Below are positions 8,261 through 19,700 of a stretch of DNA of 64,000 nt, piece after piece (position 1 is the stretch's first letter; every line of letters begins with the position of its first letter). This stretch comes from Eubacterium_G segne. GTDB lineage: Bacteria; Bacillota; Clostridia; Lachnospirales; Lachnospiraceae. Below the pieces are notes generated by a model. That model made no database searches and was not told the origin of the DNA. It saw only the letters and a program-made list of their open reading frames with translations. Location of the stretch: contig NZ_JACOOZ010000007.1 in the NCBI RefSeq assembly GCF_014287775.1, forward strand, positions 130,105 to 194,104, in the 5' to 3' direction. The position numbers and the translations under genes were made by a program.

Positions 8261-9649
8261 TTACAATGCCTTGTTCATTATATCGAGGGCTTTCTTTAAC
8301 TTTTCCTCTGACACGGCAGAGTAGTTTATTATGAATTTATGATTAAACTCCTCTAATTTATTGTAACAGTAATCTGACACACCGGATATGTTTATATTAT
8401 TTTCCCTTAAAACTGCCTTAAAGCTTTCGTCATCTATGTCCTTTTTGATTCCCAAAATAAAATGAAGTCCTGCATTTTCTTCTTCTATGGTAACCTTTTC
8501 ATAAATATCCGACTGCTTTATGGCACCAATTATTTTGTTTCTGTATTCCCTATAATAATTTCTCATTCTGTTAATGTGCCTCTCGTAGTAACCCTTGGAA
8601 ATAAAATTTGCCAGTGTGTACTGCTCAAATCCCGACACCGTTCCGGAATAAAATCCCAATTTTTTATGATACAAATCCATTAATTCATCCGGCAGTACCA
8701 TATAGGCAATTCTAATGGAAGGAGCCAGAGTTTTTGAAAAAGTATTCATATATATAACTCTTGTACTGTCCATTCCCACCATGGTTGGTATTGGCTTTCC
8801 CGAAAATCTGAATTCACTGTCATAATCATCTTCAATAATCAAGCCATTATTTTCCTTTGCCCATTTTAAAAGCATTTGTCTTCTTTGTACCGGCATAACC
8901 CTTCCTGTTGGGAAGTGATGGGAAGGCGAAATATGGACTGCTCCTGCACCGCTTCCTGTTAAATTCTCAGGATTTATTCCCATATTATCAATTTTTAAAT
9001 GGAGACATTTAACTCCGTTACTTTCATAAACCTTTCCGATTTTTTTATATCCCGGATCCTCTAAGGCAATAACCGTGTTGCGACCTAAAAGCTGAACAAT
9101 AATGCTGTAAAGGTATTCCGTTCCCGCACCTACAATAACATTGTCAGGGTTAATTTCCATTCCTCTAAAATGTGCCAAATGGTCTGCAATGGCATTTCTA
9201 AGTTCTGCCACCCCATTAGGAACAGGACTTGTAAGGAAGGAATTTTCCTGGTCTAAAAGGGTCTGCCTCATTATTCTTGACCATGTTGCAAAGGGAAAGT
9301 TATCGTACATTATATGATTAGAGTTAAAATTAACCAGCCACTGTTTTTTATGTTCTACGCTTCTTGCCATATTTTTCTTTTTAATATTTTCACCCAGATA
9401 ATCACCACTTATTCTGCTGGCATAATATCCACGTTTTTCCTTTGTGAAAATATATCCCTCCACAATAAGCTGGGCATAGGCATTTTCCACAGTTATAACA
9501 CTTATGTTGTGATTTTTTGCCATTTCTCTTTTAGAGGGAAGTTTCTCCCCTGCCTTAATTTTTCCTGACAAAATATCATCCTTTATGCATTTATACAAAT
9601 ATTCGTACAGAGACATTTTCCCTCTGTTTTCAAAATCATAGGTAAGCAT
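8261..9649 (-). CDS. MocR/PdxR-type PLP-dependent transcriptional regulator
   Basis: The 462-residue protein joins an N-terminal GntR-type winged helix (about residues 12-80, with GEKLPSKREMAKNHNISV and the ENAYAQL recognition helix) to a fold-type I aminotransferase domain. The PLP lysine lies in NTFSKTLAPSIR near residue 306. The EDDYDSEFRF block and the GAGTEY block are the usual cofactor pocket motifs. It is divergent from the pyridoxamine kinase gene across 221 bp, so it most likely senses PLP and controls vitamin B6 salvage, as PdxR proteins do. AGGGGG precedes the ATG. Confidence 0.85.
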   Translation of the reverse strand: MLTYDFENRGKMSLYEYLYKCIKDDILSGKIKAGEKLPSKREMAKNHNISVITVENAYAQLIVEGYIFTKEKRGYYASRISGDYLGENIKKKNMARSVEHKKQWLVNFNSNHIMYDNFPFATWSRIMRQTLLDQENSFLTSPVPNGVAELRNAIADHLAHFRGMEINPDNVIVGAGTEYLYSIIVQLLGRNTVIALEDPGYKKIGKVYESNGVKCLHLKIDNMGINPENLTGSGAGAVHISPSHHFPTGRVMPVQRRQMLLKWAKENNGLIIEDDYDSEFRFSGKPIPTMVGMDSTRVIYMNTFSKTLAPSIRIAYMVLPDELMDLYHKKLGFYSGTVSGFEQYTLANFISKGYYERHINRMRNYYREYRNKIIGAIKQSDIYEKVTIEEENAGLHFILGIKKDIDDESFKAVLRENNINISGVSDYCYNKLEEFNHKFIINYSAVSEEKLKKALDIMNKAL

Positions 9650-9754
9650 TGTTTCCCCCTGTTTTATAATGAAATTTGAGTTATTCTAATTTTTCATCAT
9701 ATTAATAATTACATTTTTAACATTCTGGTATTAAAAAAAAATCATAATATGATA

Positions 9755-9784
9755 TTAACAACAAGACCATTACTGGATTATACT
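9755..9784 (+). promoter_or_regulatory. Candidate sigma-A promoter for the pyridoxamine kinase gene
   Basis: TTAACA (9755-9760), an 18-nt spacer and TATACT (9779-9784) form a reasonable housekeeping promoter in the divergent intergenic region. The direct repeats that MocR/PdxR proteins usually bind could not be assigned with certainty by eye. Confidence 0.45.
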
Positions 9785-9816
9785 TGAAAAACATGTAATT
9801 GTAAATACACGGATTC

Positions 9817-9851
9817 TTAATTGCCGCTGACCGCAGGGAGTGGACAATTAA
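9817..9851 (+). promoter_or_regulatory. Leader hairpin upstream of pyridoxamine kinase start
   Basis: TTAATTG (9817-9823) is the inverse of CAATTAA (9845-9851). Inside it CCGCT can pair with AGTGG, giving a stem of about 12 bp that ends just before the AAGGAG of the kinase gene. It may be a regulatory leader element or a regulator site. Confidence 0.4.
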
Positions 9852-9870
9852 AAATACAAGGAGATTTTTT

Positions 9871-10707
9871 ATGAAACGAGTAATGAGTATTCAGGACATT
9901 TCCTGCCTTGGGAAATGTTCTCTTACTGTAGCACTGCCTATAATATCTGCCATGGGTATTGAAACCGCCATTGTACCTATTGCGGTGTTATCTACCCACA
10001 CTAATTTTGATAATTTTACCTTTAGGGATTTAACTGATGATTTAATTCCAATTAAAATTCACTGGTTAAAAGAAGGTTTTAAATTTGATGCAATTTACAC
10101 AGGTTATCTTGGTTCAAAGGAACAGGTGGATATTGTATCGGAATATTTTGATGCCTTTAAAACTAAAGACAACTATATAATTGTTGACCCTGCCATGGCT
10201 GACAATGGTGAAATGTATTCAGGCTTTACTCCTGATTTTGCTCTTAAAATGACTGCACTTTGCAGCAAGGCTGATATTATTCTCCCAAACATTACTGAAG
10301 CAAGCCTTATGCTTGGAGCCAAATATCCGGGAGAAGACGCCGATGTGGATACCATTAAGTCAATGCTTCTACAATTATCCAAGCTGGGTTCAAAAAATGT
10401 TGTTATTACGGGAGTTAAAACTAATCCCGGACAGTTAGGTTTTGTGGGTTATAATTCTAATGAAGACAGCTTCTTTTGCTACTCTACAAAGGAAGTTCCA
10501 ATTAAATCCCACGGAACAGGAGATGTTTTTGCCAGCACCTTCACCGGTGCATTAATGAACGGCTACTCTATATTTGGAGCTTTAAAAATTGCTGCGGATT
10601 TCACTTACAAGTGTATACAAAATAACTATAACGACAAGGATTCCGTGGATTACGGAGTGAATTTTGAGGCAGAAATTCCTTCGCTACTTAGAATGATCGG
10701 AAAATAA
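9871..10707 (+). CDS. pdxY: Pyridoxamine/pyridoxal kinase
   Basis: The 278-residue ribokinase-family enzyme phosphorylates B6 vitamers to make PLP precursors. Seen are the N-terminal SIQDISCLGKCSLTVALP substrate block, the LSTHTNF segment, DAIYTGYLGS near residue 72, VDPAMADNGEMY near residue 106, and the anion-hole/catalytic HGTGDVFAS motif near residue 214 with the catalytic Asp. Length is normal. AAGGAG lies 8 nt before the ATG. Its divergent MocR neighbour probably regulates it. The PdxK versus PdxY label is not decided by sequence alone. Confidence 0.88.
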   Translation: MKRVMSIQDISCLGKCSLTVALPIISAMGIETAIVPIAVLSTHTNFDNFTFRDLTDDLIPIKIHWLKEGFKFDAIYTGYLGSKEQVDIVSEYFDAFKTKDNYIIVDPAMADNGEMYSGFTPDFALKMTALCSKADIILPNITEASLMLGAKYPGEDADVDTIKSMLLQLSKLGSKNVVITGVKTNPGQLGFVGYNSNEDSFFCYSTKEVPIKSHGTGDVFASTFTGALMNGYSIFGALKIAADFTYKCIQNNYNDKDSVDYGVNFEAEIPSLLRMIGK

Positions 10708-10753
10708 TGTGTAATATTAATTAAAATGAATTTCCTTATGTAACCCATATCGC

Positions 10754-10790
10754 TTTTAACCCGGCATATCATTCATTATGCCGGGTTAAA
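10754..10790. terminator. Bidirectional hairpin between pyridoxamine kinase and hlyD-like gene
   Basis: TTTAACCCGGCATA (10754-10767) pairs with the mirrored arm ending ATGCCGGGTTAAA at 10790 around a short loop. It lies between convergent genes and can end both transcripts, although the T-run after each side is short. Confidence 0.6.
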
Positions 10791-10833
10791 TCAACAAAAT
10801 GGATATAACAAATATATTTACCCAAACTGCCTT

Positions 10834-11628
10834 TTATTTTTCCTTTACACTTTTTTCCAAAGCTTCAACTACAGGTTCTAATATGTACTCTATTATTCTC
10901 CTTTGACCAATGTTTACATCTACAGTACATGTCATTCCATTCATAAGATTTATTTTTTTATTATCATATTTATTAATCTTTATTTCCGAGGCAAAGCAAT
11001 AATCTTCCTGTGCATTCAGTTCTGCAACTCTATTAATTTGGATTACTTCCCCTTCTACCATTCCATAATCACCATAAGAGTATGCATCAAGCTTAATATT
11101 TACTTTGTCCCCCAATTCAATATCTGCAATATCCTTGTTAGAAATATTAATCTTAACCTTATAATCGCTGTTATTAGGTATTACTTTTAATAATTCCTGA
11201 TTCATTTGTACTGCAGAACCAACGGATAGATCCGACATATTCGTAACTATTCCTTCTTTTTCTGAATTGATTTCTATTACTTTTCCACTTTCGTCAACTA
11301 AATCAAGTATTTTATCTCCCCTTTTTATTGTATCATCATCTTTTACATATACTTTATCAATTCTCCCAGTATAATAGCTAACAACAGATGTTAATCCTTT
11401 TGAAGAAGCTACAACACCTCTGCATTCATTCACAACGTCTACTTTACTAAAATATGACCAAATCAATACCGATATAATCATCAAAAAACTTGTCCATATA
11501 ACGACCATTGCACCCTTATTTGTCGGTTTTTCTATAATTTCAATCAATCCTGGCATAAAATCATACTCTAACTTTTTCCTATTCTTTTTTGACTGTTTTA
11601 CTAAATACTCAAGTCTGTCATTATCCAT
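10834..11628 (-). CDS. Short HlyD-like type I secretion membrane fusion protein
   Basis: The 264-residue protein has a cytoplasmic N-terminus, one membrane helix (about residues 38-58) and an extracytoplasmic part with two half-lipoyl motifs (VSYYTGRIDKVYVKDDDTIK and the EINSEKEGIVTNMSDLSVGS segment) followed by beta-barrel sequence. In diderm HlyD a long coiled-coil hairpin separates the half-lipoyls and reaches TolC. Here they are almost adjacent, giving about half the usual length, as expected without an outer membrane. The open frame begins at GTG 11637, but GAGGTG there is the ribosome site for ATG 11628. It overlaps the upstream ABC gene by 8 bp, so the two are probably translationally coupled. 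Confidence 0.82.
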   Translation of the reverse strand: MDNDRLEYLVKQSKKNRKKLEYDFMPGLIEIIEKPTNKGAMVVIWTSFLMIISVLIWSYFSKVDVVNECRGVVASSKGLTSVVSYYTGRIDKVYVKDDDTIKRGDKILDLVDESGKVIEINSEKEGIVTNMSDLSVGSAVQMNQELLKVIPNNSDYKVKINISNKDIADIELGDKVNIKLDAYSYGDYGMVEGEVIQINRVAELNAQEDYCFASEIKINKYDNKKINLMNGMTCTVDVNIGQRRIIEYILEPVVEALEKSVKEK

Positions 11629-13735
11629 TAATATCACCTCGCAGTTGCATATTATATAATTTACAATATATACCTTTTTCCTCCATTAAATTTTCATGCG
11701 TATCAAACTCAACCACCCTCCCTCTATCAATAGTCATAATTCTATCTGTGTTTTTCAAGGTAGATATTCTATGAGCAATGATGATTACTGTACGACCTCT
11801 ACATATGTCTTCTATATTATTCTGAATAATACTTTCCGATTCATAATCAAGTGCAGATGTAGCTTCATCAAATATCAGTATTCTAGGATTATTTACTATA
11901 GCTCTAGCAATAGCTATTCGTTGCTTTTGACCTCCAGACAATCCAACGCCTTTCTCTCCAATTATAGTATCATATCCATTTTGCATCTCCGATATAAATT
12001 CATGAGCACCGGCAATTTTACTTGCCTTTATTATTTGTTCCATTGAAGCTTCAGGACAATGAATTGATATATTGTATGCAATAGAGCCTGTAAACACAAA
12101 ATTTTCCTGTAAAACAATTCCAATCTGTCCTCGTAACCACGCTGTGTCTACCATTGAAATATCATACCCATCAATAAGTACTTTCCCTTTTTCAGGAATA
12201 TACATTCTCTGAAGCAATTTAGATACGGTACTTTTTCCAGAACCGCTCTTGCCTACAATTCCTATAACCTCACCTTCATTAATTCGAAATGACATATCAT
12301 CAATAACTAACGGTGTATCAATTCTATATCTAAATCCTACATGGTCAAATACAATTTTCCCTTCAATATTGGGCATGGAAACTGTATTTTTAACAAAATT
12401 TTCCCGTTTAGCATTAAATATATCTCCAATTCGCTTTACTGAAAGAGACGCCTGTTGATACTCCTGCCATAACTGCACAAAACGTAGTATCGGCTCACTT
12501 ACTCTACTTGCCAGCATCCTAAAAGCAACTAACTGTCCAACTGTGAAATTACCATCCATTACTTCCAGTGCTCCTAAAAATAGTATTAATAAATCAAAAT
12601 TTTTTTGTATAAATCTGCTTAAATTATTGGCAACATTGGCAATCATAGAAGTCTTATAACTTGCTTTTACATATTCAGCCTGCAAATTACCCCATTTTTC
12701 TTCCAGTTTTGGTTCTAAGGCAAAAGATTTTACAGTTTGAACAGCGGATACACTCTCTACTAAAAATGCCTGTGCATCAGCCCCACTATTGTATTTTTCA
12801 TCCAGACTTTTCTTAAACATTGGTGTAATGACTAAAGAAAGTATTGCAAAAATAGGTAAAGAAAATAAAACAACCAATGATAATTTTGTACTATAAATGA
12901 ACAATACAACAATGTAAATAATTACGAAAAATAAATCTATTAGTGATGACAATGGCGTACCTGTTAAAAAACTTCTTATATTTTCCAATTCTCTCACCCT
13001 GGCAATTGTATCACCTACTCTCCGACTCTCAAAATATTTTAAAGGGAGAGCAAACAAATGCTTAAATAATCTGTCACTTAGTACAACATCTATTCTATTT
13101 GTTGTATGAGTAAACACATAATTTTTCGTTAAATTTAGTACAAGTTCAAATATATAACTTATTGCTAATCCCACGGTTAAAACATATAAAGTCGACTTAC
13201 TAAAATGAACAAGAACCTTGTCAACCACAATTTGCGTCATCATTGGTGATAACAATCCTAATAATTGTATAATTAATGCCGCTACAAGTACACTTATAAG
13301 TTGCCCTTTAAATTTATATATTGTAGGCAAGAACCACTTGAAACCAAATTTAATTTTTCTATTTTCTTTTCCCTTTTTCGAAATTATTATTGCTATACCG
13401 CCCCAATTTTCATAAAACTCTTTTAGCTCAATTAATTTTGTTTCCTTAGTTTCAGTATTTGAAATCATAATATGATTCTTGTTCTTCGTTATGATAACAA
13501 AATTATTATCCTTCATCTTAGCAATAATAGGAATATTTAATTTATCTATATTATTTAACTTTTTACTCTTAATTAGTTTGCATTTAAGATTTAAATATTT
13601 TCCCATACCAAGAATTTTTTCCTCATCAAAGTTCTTATTTGCTGTATTAGTCAAATGCTGAATTGTCTCATTATTCATCTTTATTCCCCAATACTGAACT
13701 ATTGTTATAAAGCAAGTTAATCCACTGTTATTCAT
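11621..13735 (-). CDS. Type I secretion ABC transporter with degenerate C39-like domain
   Basis: The 704-residue exporter has three parts: an N-terminal C39-like domain (residues 1-125), six membrane helices (about 140-430) and an ATPase domain with Walker A GIVGKSGSGKST, signature LSGGQKQRIAIARA and Walker B ILIFDEATSALD. In the C39 domain the catalytic Cys position reads NSG and the His position reads NNF, so it should bind substrate without cleaving, as in HlyB. This marks it as an RTX exporter rather than a double-glycine peptide exporter. The true start is ATG 13735 behind GGAGG; TTG 13747 is part of that site. Coding is visibly A+T-rich compared with the housekeeping genes. Confidence 0.9.
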   Translation of the reverse strand: MNNSGLTCFITIVQYWGIKMNNETIQHLTNTANKNFDEEKILGMGKYLNLKCKLIKSKKLNNIDKLNIPIIAKMKDNNFVIITKNKNHIMISNTETKETKLIELKEFYENWGGIAIIISKKGKENRKIKFGFKWFLPTIYKFKGQLISVLVAALIIQLLGLLSPMMTQIVVDKVLVHFSKSTLYVLTVGLAISYIFELVLNLTKNYVFTHTTNRIDVVLSDRLFKHLFALPLKYFESRRVGDTIARVRELENIRSFLTGTPLSSLIDLFFVIIYIVVLFIYSTKLSLVVLFSLPIFAILSLVITPMFKKSLDEKYNSGADAQAFLVESVSAVQTVKSFALEPKLEEKWGNLQAEYVKASYKTSMIANVANNLSRFIQKNFDLLILFLGALEVMDGNFTVGQLVAFRMLASRVSEPILRFVQLWQEYQQASLSVKRIGDIFNAKRENFVKNTVSMPNIEGKIVFDHVGFRYRIDTPLVIDDMSFRINEGEVIGIVGKSGSGKSTVSKLLQRMYIPEKGKVLIDGYDISMVDTAWLRGQIGIVLQENFVFTGSIAYNISIHCPEASMEQIIKASKIAGAHEFISEMQNGYDTIIGEKGVGLSGGQKQRIAIARAIVNNPRILIFDEATSALDYESESIIQNNIEDICRGRTVIIIAHRISTLKNTDRIMTIDRGRVVEFDTHENLMEEKGIYCKLYNMQLRGDING

Positions 13736-13752
13736 TTTTTCCTCCAAAACTA

Positions 13753-13776
13753 ACCCACAACAATAATGTTGTGGGT
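13753..13776 (-). terminator. Stem-loop between RTX gene and ABC transporter gene
   Basis: ACCCACAACA (13753-13762) and TGTTGTGGGT (13767-13776) form a perfect 10-bp stem with a 4-nt loop in the 51-bp gap. There is no long T-run, so it looks like a partial terminator or mRNA-stability hairpin. Such a site would keep transporter levels below those of the secreted protein. Confidence 0.6.
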
Positions 13777-13786
13777 CTTATAAAAC

Positions 13787-16700
13787 TTAAGCTTTTTTTA
13801 TCCAAAAATTATCTGTGAAAATTTTTATATCATCGTTATTTGCACCATTCTTCAATTGTGCTATTCCAGCTTCATCAGACAATGTAGACCAATTATCAAC
13901 TAATAACTGCGCCATATTACTATTGAGAGAATTATAAATAACATCTCCCGCATCCGATATTTTGGATTCGTCAATCATCGCACCCTCCATTTTATATCGA
14001 TTATTTTTCTCGCCATATGGTTCAACTAATGATGAGAACGGTGCTATCTTATCTCTATCCTTAATAATATTTCGGAATTCATCTGCGTTCAAAACAGTTC
14101 CGTCTGCAAATTCTGCAGAAAACTGTCTGGCATATGAATTCTTGTTATAATTCTTACAGATAATAATTTTATTTGTATTAGCATTTTTTATAATAAGGTT
14201 ATCCAATAAGCTTTCAAAAGTGACGTCATTTAAATTTATATTACTTTCAAATTTTAACGTATTATACCCCTTTTCATCAGCAATAACTGTTATTCCATCT
14301 GATTTGTCTATTACATAAATGTCATTTCCGTTTCCACCTTCTACATAATTACTTCCGGCATTTGGATAAATTATATCATCACCATTCTCACCGTATATTT
14401 CATCATTTCCGGTTCCACCATAAATAGTGTCATTGTCATTTCCACCATATATTAAGTCATCTCCATTTCCTCCATTTATGTAATCATCTCCATTTCCTCC
14501 ATAAATACAATCATTTCCTTCATCACCTTTGATTGTGTCATTACCATCTCTTCCATATAACAGATCATCTCCGGCTCCACCTGATAATGTATCATCTCCA
14601 GCTCCAGCATCTATCTTGTCATAACCATTACCTGCATATAACGTATCTGCAAGGCTACTTCCATAAATAACGTCATCACCCGATTTTGCATCAATACTTC
14701 CTCCCGGAACAGCAACATATAGCGTTTCTGCTTCATTTGTTCCTTCAAGGTTTCTGGCTATTCCATTTTGATCCAAAATATCAATTACCTCATCATTTGA
14801 AAATTTCAATTTGAATTTTCTATGTCTTTCCTGATAAACAAAATTACTTAAAACTACTCTTGTATTGCTATCCTTAATATTAATTATAAAATCTGCAGAC
14901 GCTGACTCACATTGTAATTCATCCATAGAAATATCATCAATAAATTCAAGCGTATTAATACCATTAATATCCGAAATGTACACCGTATCATAATTTCTTC
15001 CTACTATGTATACATCATCTCCATCATTTCCATTCAATGTATCTGTTCCAGCTCCGGCGTCAAGAACATCATTTCCATTTCCCCCATTTATACAATCATC
15101 TCCACTATCTCCAAATAGGTAATCATCTCCATCACCACCGTGTATGATATCATTTCCATCATCACCATGAACTATATCATTACCTGCATCTCCATATAAT
15201 TTATCATTATCATTTCCTCCGTATATTTCATCATCACCACCATTTCCACTAATACAATCTTCTCCTGAATCTCCATATAATACATCCATAAACGCCGAAC
15301 CATTTACCCTATCATCGCCTCCATTACCATGTATCGTACTTCCATCAAAAATAGCTGTCATAGTATCTTTTTCTTCGGTTCCGAAAAGAGCCTTAAGATA
15401 ACCTTCTTCCCCGTTTAAATTAATCTTTGTCCCATCATTAAGCATTAATGTATACATCCTATATGTCTCATCGTAGCAATAGTTAGAAATAATCACCTTA
15501 GAATTATTTTTGTTACACTTAATAACCAAATCATTTAATACACGTTCAAATATCAGATCATTTATTGATATTTTATCCAAATATTTTATAAAGTTACTGC
15601 CTTTATTATCTGAAATTGTTGTAATTTGACTGCCCATTATTTCATATATATCATCTCCGGATGCACCATTAAGTCTGTTTGTTCCTGAGGCTCCATTTAG
15701 AATGTCATTTCCTTCTTCTCCAAATAATATATCATCTCCTGAACCACCATAGAGTTTGTCATCCCCTGCACCTCCATAAAGCGTATCCTTTCCAACATTT
15801 CCGTATAATGTATCATCATCCGCCCCCCCGAATAATATGTCATTTCCCAGTTCTCCGTATAGTATATCATCTCCTGAATTTCCATCTAACGTGTCATTTC
15901 CCAATCCTCCATAAAGTATATCGCTACCATTTGTTCCATACACCCTATCGTCTCCGTCTCCTGCATTTACTATTGAATTGTTAAAGATTGAATGCATCAC
16001 ATCTGAATCATTTGTTCCCACCAAATTTCTAAGAATGCCATTCTCATCATTTAATGAAATTTTTTCACCATTGTCAAAAAACAATGTATAGTTTCTATAG
16101 TCTTGAGAATTTACAAATCGTTCAATAGTTATAGTATTTTTTCCCTTTACATTAATTATCAAATCGGAATTTGTGGTTTCATATTGTAAATCCTCCTTTC
16201 TTACACTCTTAGGCAATTTTATTATATTTTCACCTGAATAATCCGTTATTTTATTAACACTATTCTCGTCTAAAATAATATATGTATCATCCCCCTTATC
16301 TCCAGACAAATTATTTTTACCACTATCAGCTGTCAATATATCATTTCCATATCCGCCTGAAATAGTGTCATTCCCACTTCCACTATATAAAATATCATCG
16401 CCTGCTTCACCATACAACTTATCATTACCTGCTCCACCATACATAACATCATTATCTTCCCCACCGTATATAACGTCATTATCTGCTTCACCATAAATTG
16501 TATCATTTCCATATCCACCTGAAATAATGTCATTTCCGTTTCCACCAAAGATACGGTCATCGCCTTTACCCGAATTAAGTTTATCATTACCTTCTCCTCC
16601 AAAAATAACATCTTCATTAACACTGCCAACTACTGTGTCATTTCCAAGGTTCCCCTTTACAACTGTGTTTTTGTTTTCAATAGTGATAATATCATCTTTG

Positions 16701-19700
16701 GTTGTACCATCCATAATCACTTCATCTCCATTAATAGTTGTTGTGACCCCATCTCCATTAATAGTTAAAACGTAACTCTCTAATGTTCCCATTAATATAT
16801 CTTCCAAACGGATATTAACATCATTGTCAAATTTTAATACGTAATTAGCATTTTTTTCCGAACCAATACAGTCATTAATTCTCATATCTATATCCGTGCT
16901 TTTTGCACTTATATACAAATGGTTTTTATCTTTTGTAAAGGTTAAATCTTCCAGTGTTATTCCATCTACAAACTGTATTATATTTTCCCCAACACTGTCT
17001 GACACATATACTTTATTTGACGCTTTTCCAATTACATAAGTATCATCTCCAGCTTCTCCTTTCAATGAATTATTACCGCCCTGATCATATAGAACGTCAT
17101 TACCGTTACCTCCATGCAATGTATCTGTTCCCAAACCACTATAAAGTATGTCGTCTCCATCATCTCCGTATAGTTGATCATCTCCAAGTCCACCGTATAT
17201 ATTATCATTTCCATTCTTTCCATTTAGCGTGTCATTTCCACTGTCACCATATAGAACATCATTGTGATTATTACCTTTCAGAACGTCATCGCCCATTCCA
17301 CCATATAAAGTGCTTTCAACTTCAGCTGCATACAAGTAATCATCCTCATCAGATCCTCTTAAAACTCTTACAGGAGCATCTTTTTCGTTTAGATTAAGAC
17401 TTGTTCCGTCAGCAAACTGTAATGTAAATTGCTCTAACATACACCCTTCTTTAGAGCTGATAATGTCATTTATTGTTATGGTTTCACCTGTTTCTTTGAT
17501 TGTTATTATAAAATTTCTGTTGGTATCGCTAAACATCAAGTCTCCGACTGTTATTCCTTCAGAAAATTTCAAGACACTATTTCCTGCTGCATCATTGATG
17601 ACCTTATCGCCATTTCCTTTTGTAATGATATATACATCATTTCCGGCTTCTCCATTTAATATATCATTACCGGTTTCTCCGTCTAATATATCATTTCCTT
17701 TTCCACCATTTAATGTGTCATCTCCTGAACCTCCATAAAGAATGTCTTCTCCATCATCCCCATTCAATTTATCATTTTGTGCACCGCCATAAAGAGTATC
17801 ATTCTCAGTTCCTCCGGACAGGTAATCATTTCCATCGTTTCCATAAAGGATGTCTGAACCGGCGTTTCCTCTCAGTTCATCACTCCCTTCACCTCCATAA
17901 AGGATGTCTTCGCCTTTATTTCCATATAAATAGTCATCTCCGGCATTACCATAGAGTTTTGTATCCATTTCACTTGCATAAATACTTTGACCCTTATCAC
18001 TACCCTCTAATCTTCTAATAGGACCATTTTCAGAATCCAGCTTAATCTCTGTTCCGTCAGCAAACTGTAACATAAATTGCTCTAACATACACCCTTCTTT
18101 AGAGCCGACAATGTCATTTATTGTTATGGTTTCACCTGTCTCTTTGATTGTTATTATAAAATTTCTGTTGGTATCGCTAAACATCAGGTCTCCGACTGTT
18201 ATTCCTTCAGAAAATTTTAAGACACTATTTCCTGCTGTATCATTGATGACCTTATTGCCATTTCCTCTTGTAATGATATATATATCATTTCCGGCTTCTC
18301 CATTTAATATATCATTACCGGTTCCTCCGTCTAATATGTCATTGCCTTTTCCACCATTTAATGTATCATCTCCTGAACCTCCATAAAGGATGTCATCTCC
18401 ATCATCTCCATTCAATTTATCATTTTGTGCACCGCCATAAAGAGTATCATTCTCAGTTCCTCCGGACAGGTAATCATTTCCATCGTTTCCATAAAGGATG
18501 TCTGAACCGGCGTTTCCTCTCAGTTCATCACTCCCTTCACCTCCATAAAGGATGTCTTCGCCTTTATTTCCATATAAATAGTCATCTCCGGCATTACCAT
18601 AGAGTTTTGTATCCATTTCACTTGCATAAATACTTTGTCCCTTATCACTACCCTCTAATCTTCTGATAGGGCCATTTTCAGAATCCAGCTTAATCTCTGT
18701 TCCGTCAGCAAACTGTAACATAAATTGCTCTAACATACACCCTTCTTTAGAGCCGATAATGTCATTTATTGTTGTGATTTCACCTGTTTCTTTGATTGTT
18801 ATTATAAAATTTCTGTTGGTATCGCTAAACATCAGGTCTCCGACTGTTATTCCTTCAGAAAATTTTAAGACACTATTTCCTGCTGTATCATTGATGACCT
18901 TATTGCCATTTCCTCTTGTAATGATATATATATCATTTCCGGCTTCTCCATTTAATATATCATTACCGGTTCCTCCGTCTAATATGTCATTGCCTTTTCC
19001 ACCATTTAATGTATCATCTCCTGAACCTCCATAAAGAAAGTCATCTCCATCATCTCCATATAATGTATCAATTCCTTCCCCTCCATATATAGTATCATTT
19101 CCGGCATTACCACTTAATGTATCTCTACCACCTTCACCATAAAGTATATCGTCATCCTCATTTCCTCTAATATCGTCATTAGAATCCCCACCATAGATTA
19201 TATCATTGCCTTCATTTCCAATAAGTGTATCACTACCTTCTCCGCCATAAATCACGTCGTCTCCGGCATCCCCTCTTATATAATCCTTGCCATTCTCACC
19301 AAAGAGTTTATCGTTTCCCTGTGCTCCATAAATACTATCTCTTCCCTCTCCGCCATGAATGACGTCTGCCTCTTTTGATCCATTTATTATGTCATCGCCT
19401 GAACCTGCGTTTATTTCCTCTCCATTTGCAGAAACAGTAATTTTATCATCATATTCCGTTCCTTTTGTCCTATCCTTAACTAAATCTGTATCCATTGGGT
19501 TTATTTTTGAGCCATCTGAAAATTGGAAATTTATTTTTCTATAAGATGAGCCTGAAACAAAATTTTTAACTATAACTTTATCCTCACATTCTTCTACACT
19601 AATTTCCAGATCTGTCCCGTTGATGGAACAATTAAGATTCGAAAAACCAATTTTCTCCCCAAAAAGAATTGTTTCCTGACCTTCCCAATCATCTTCAATA

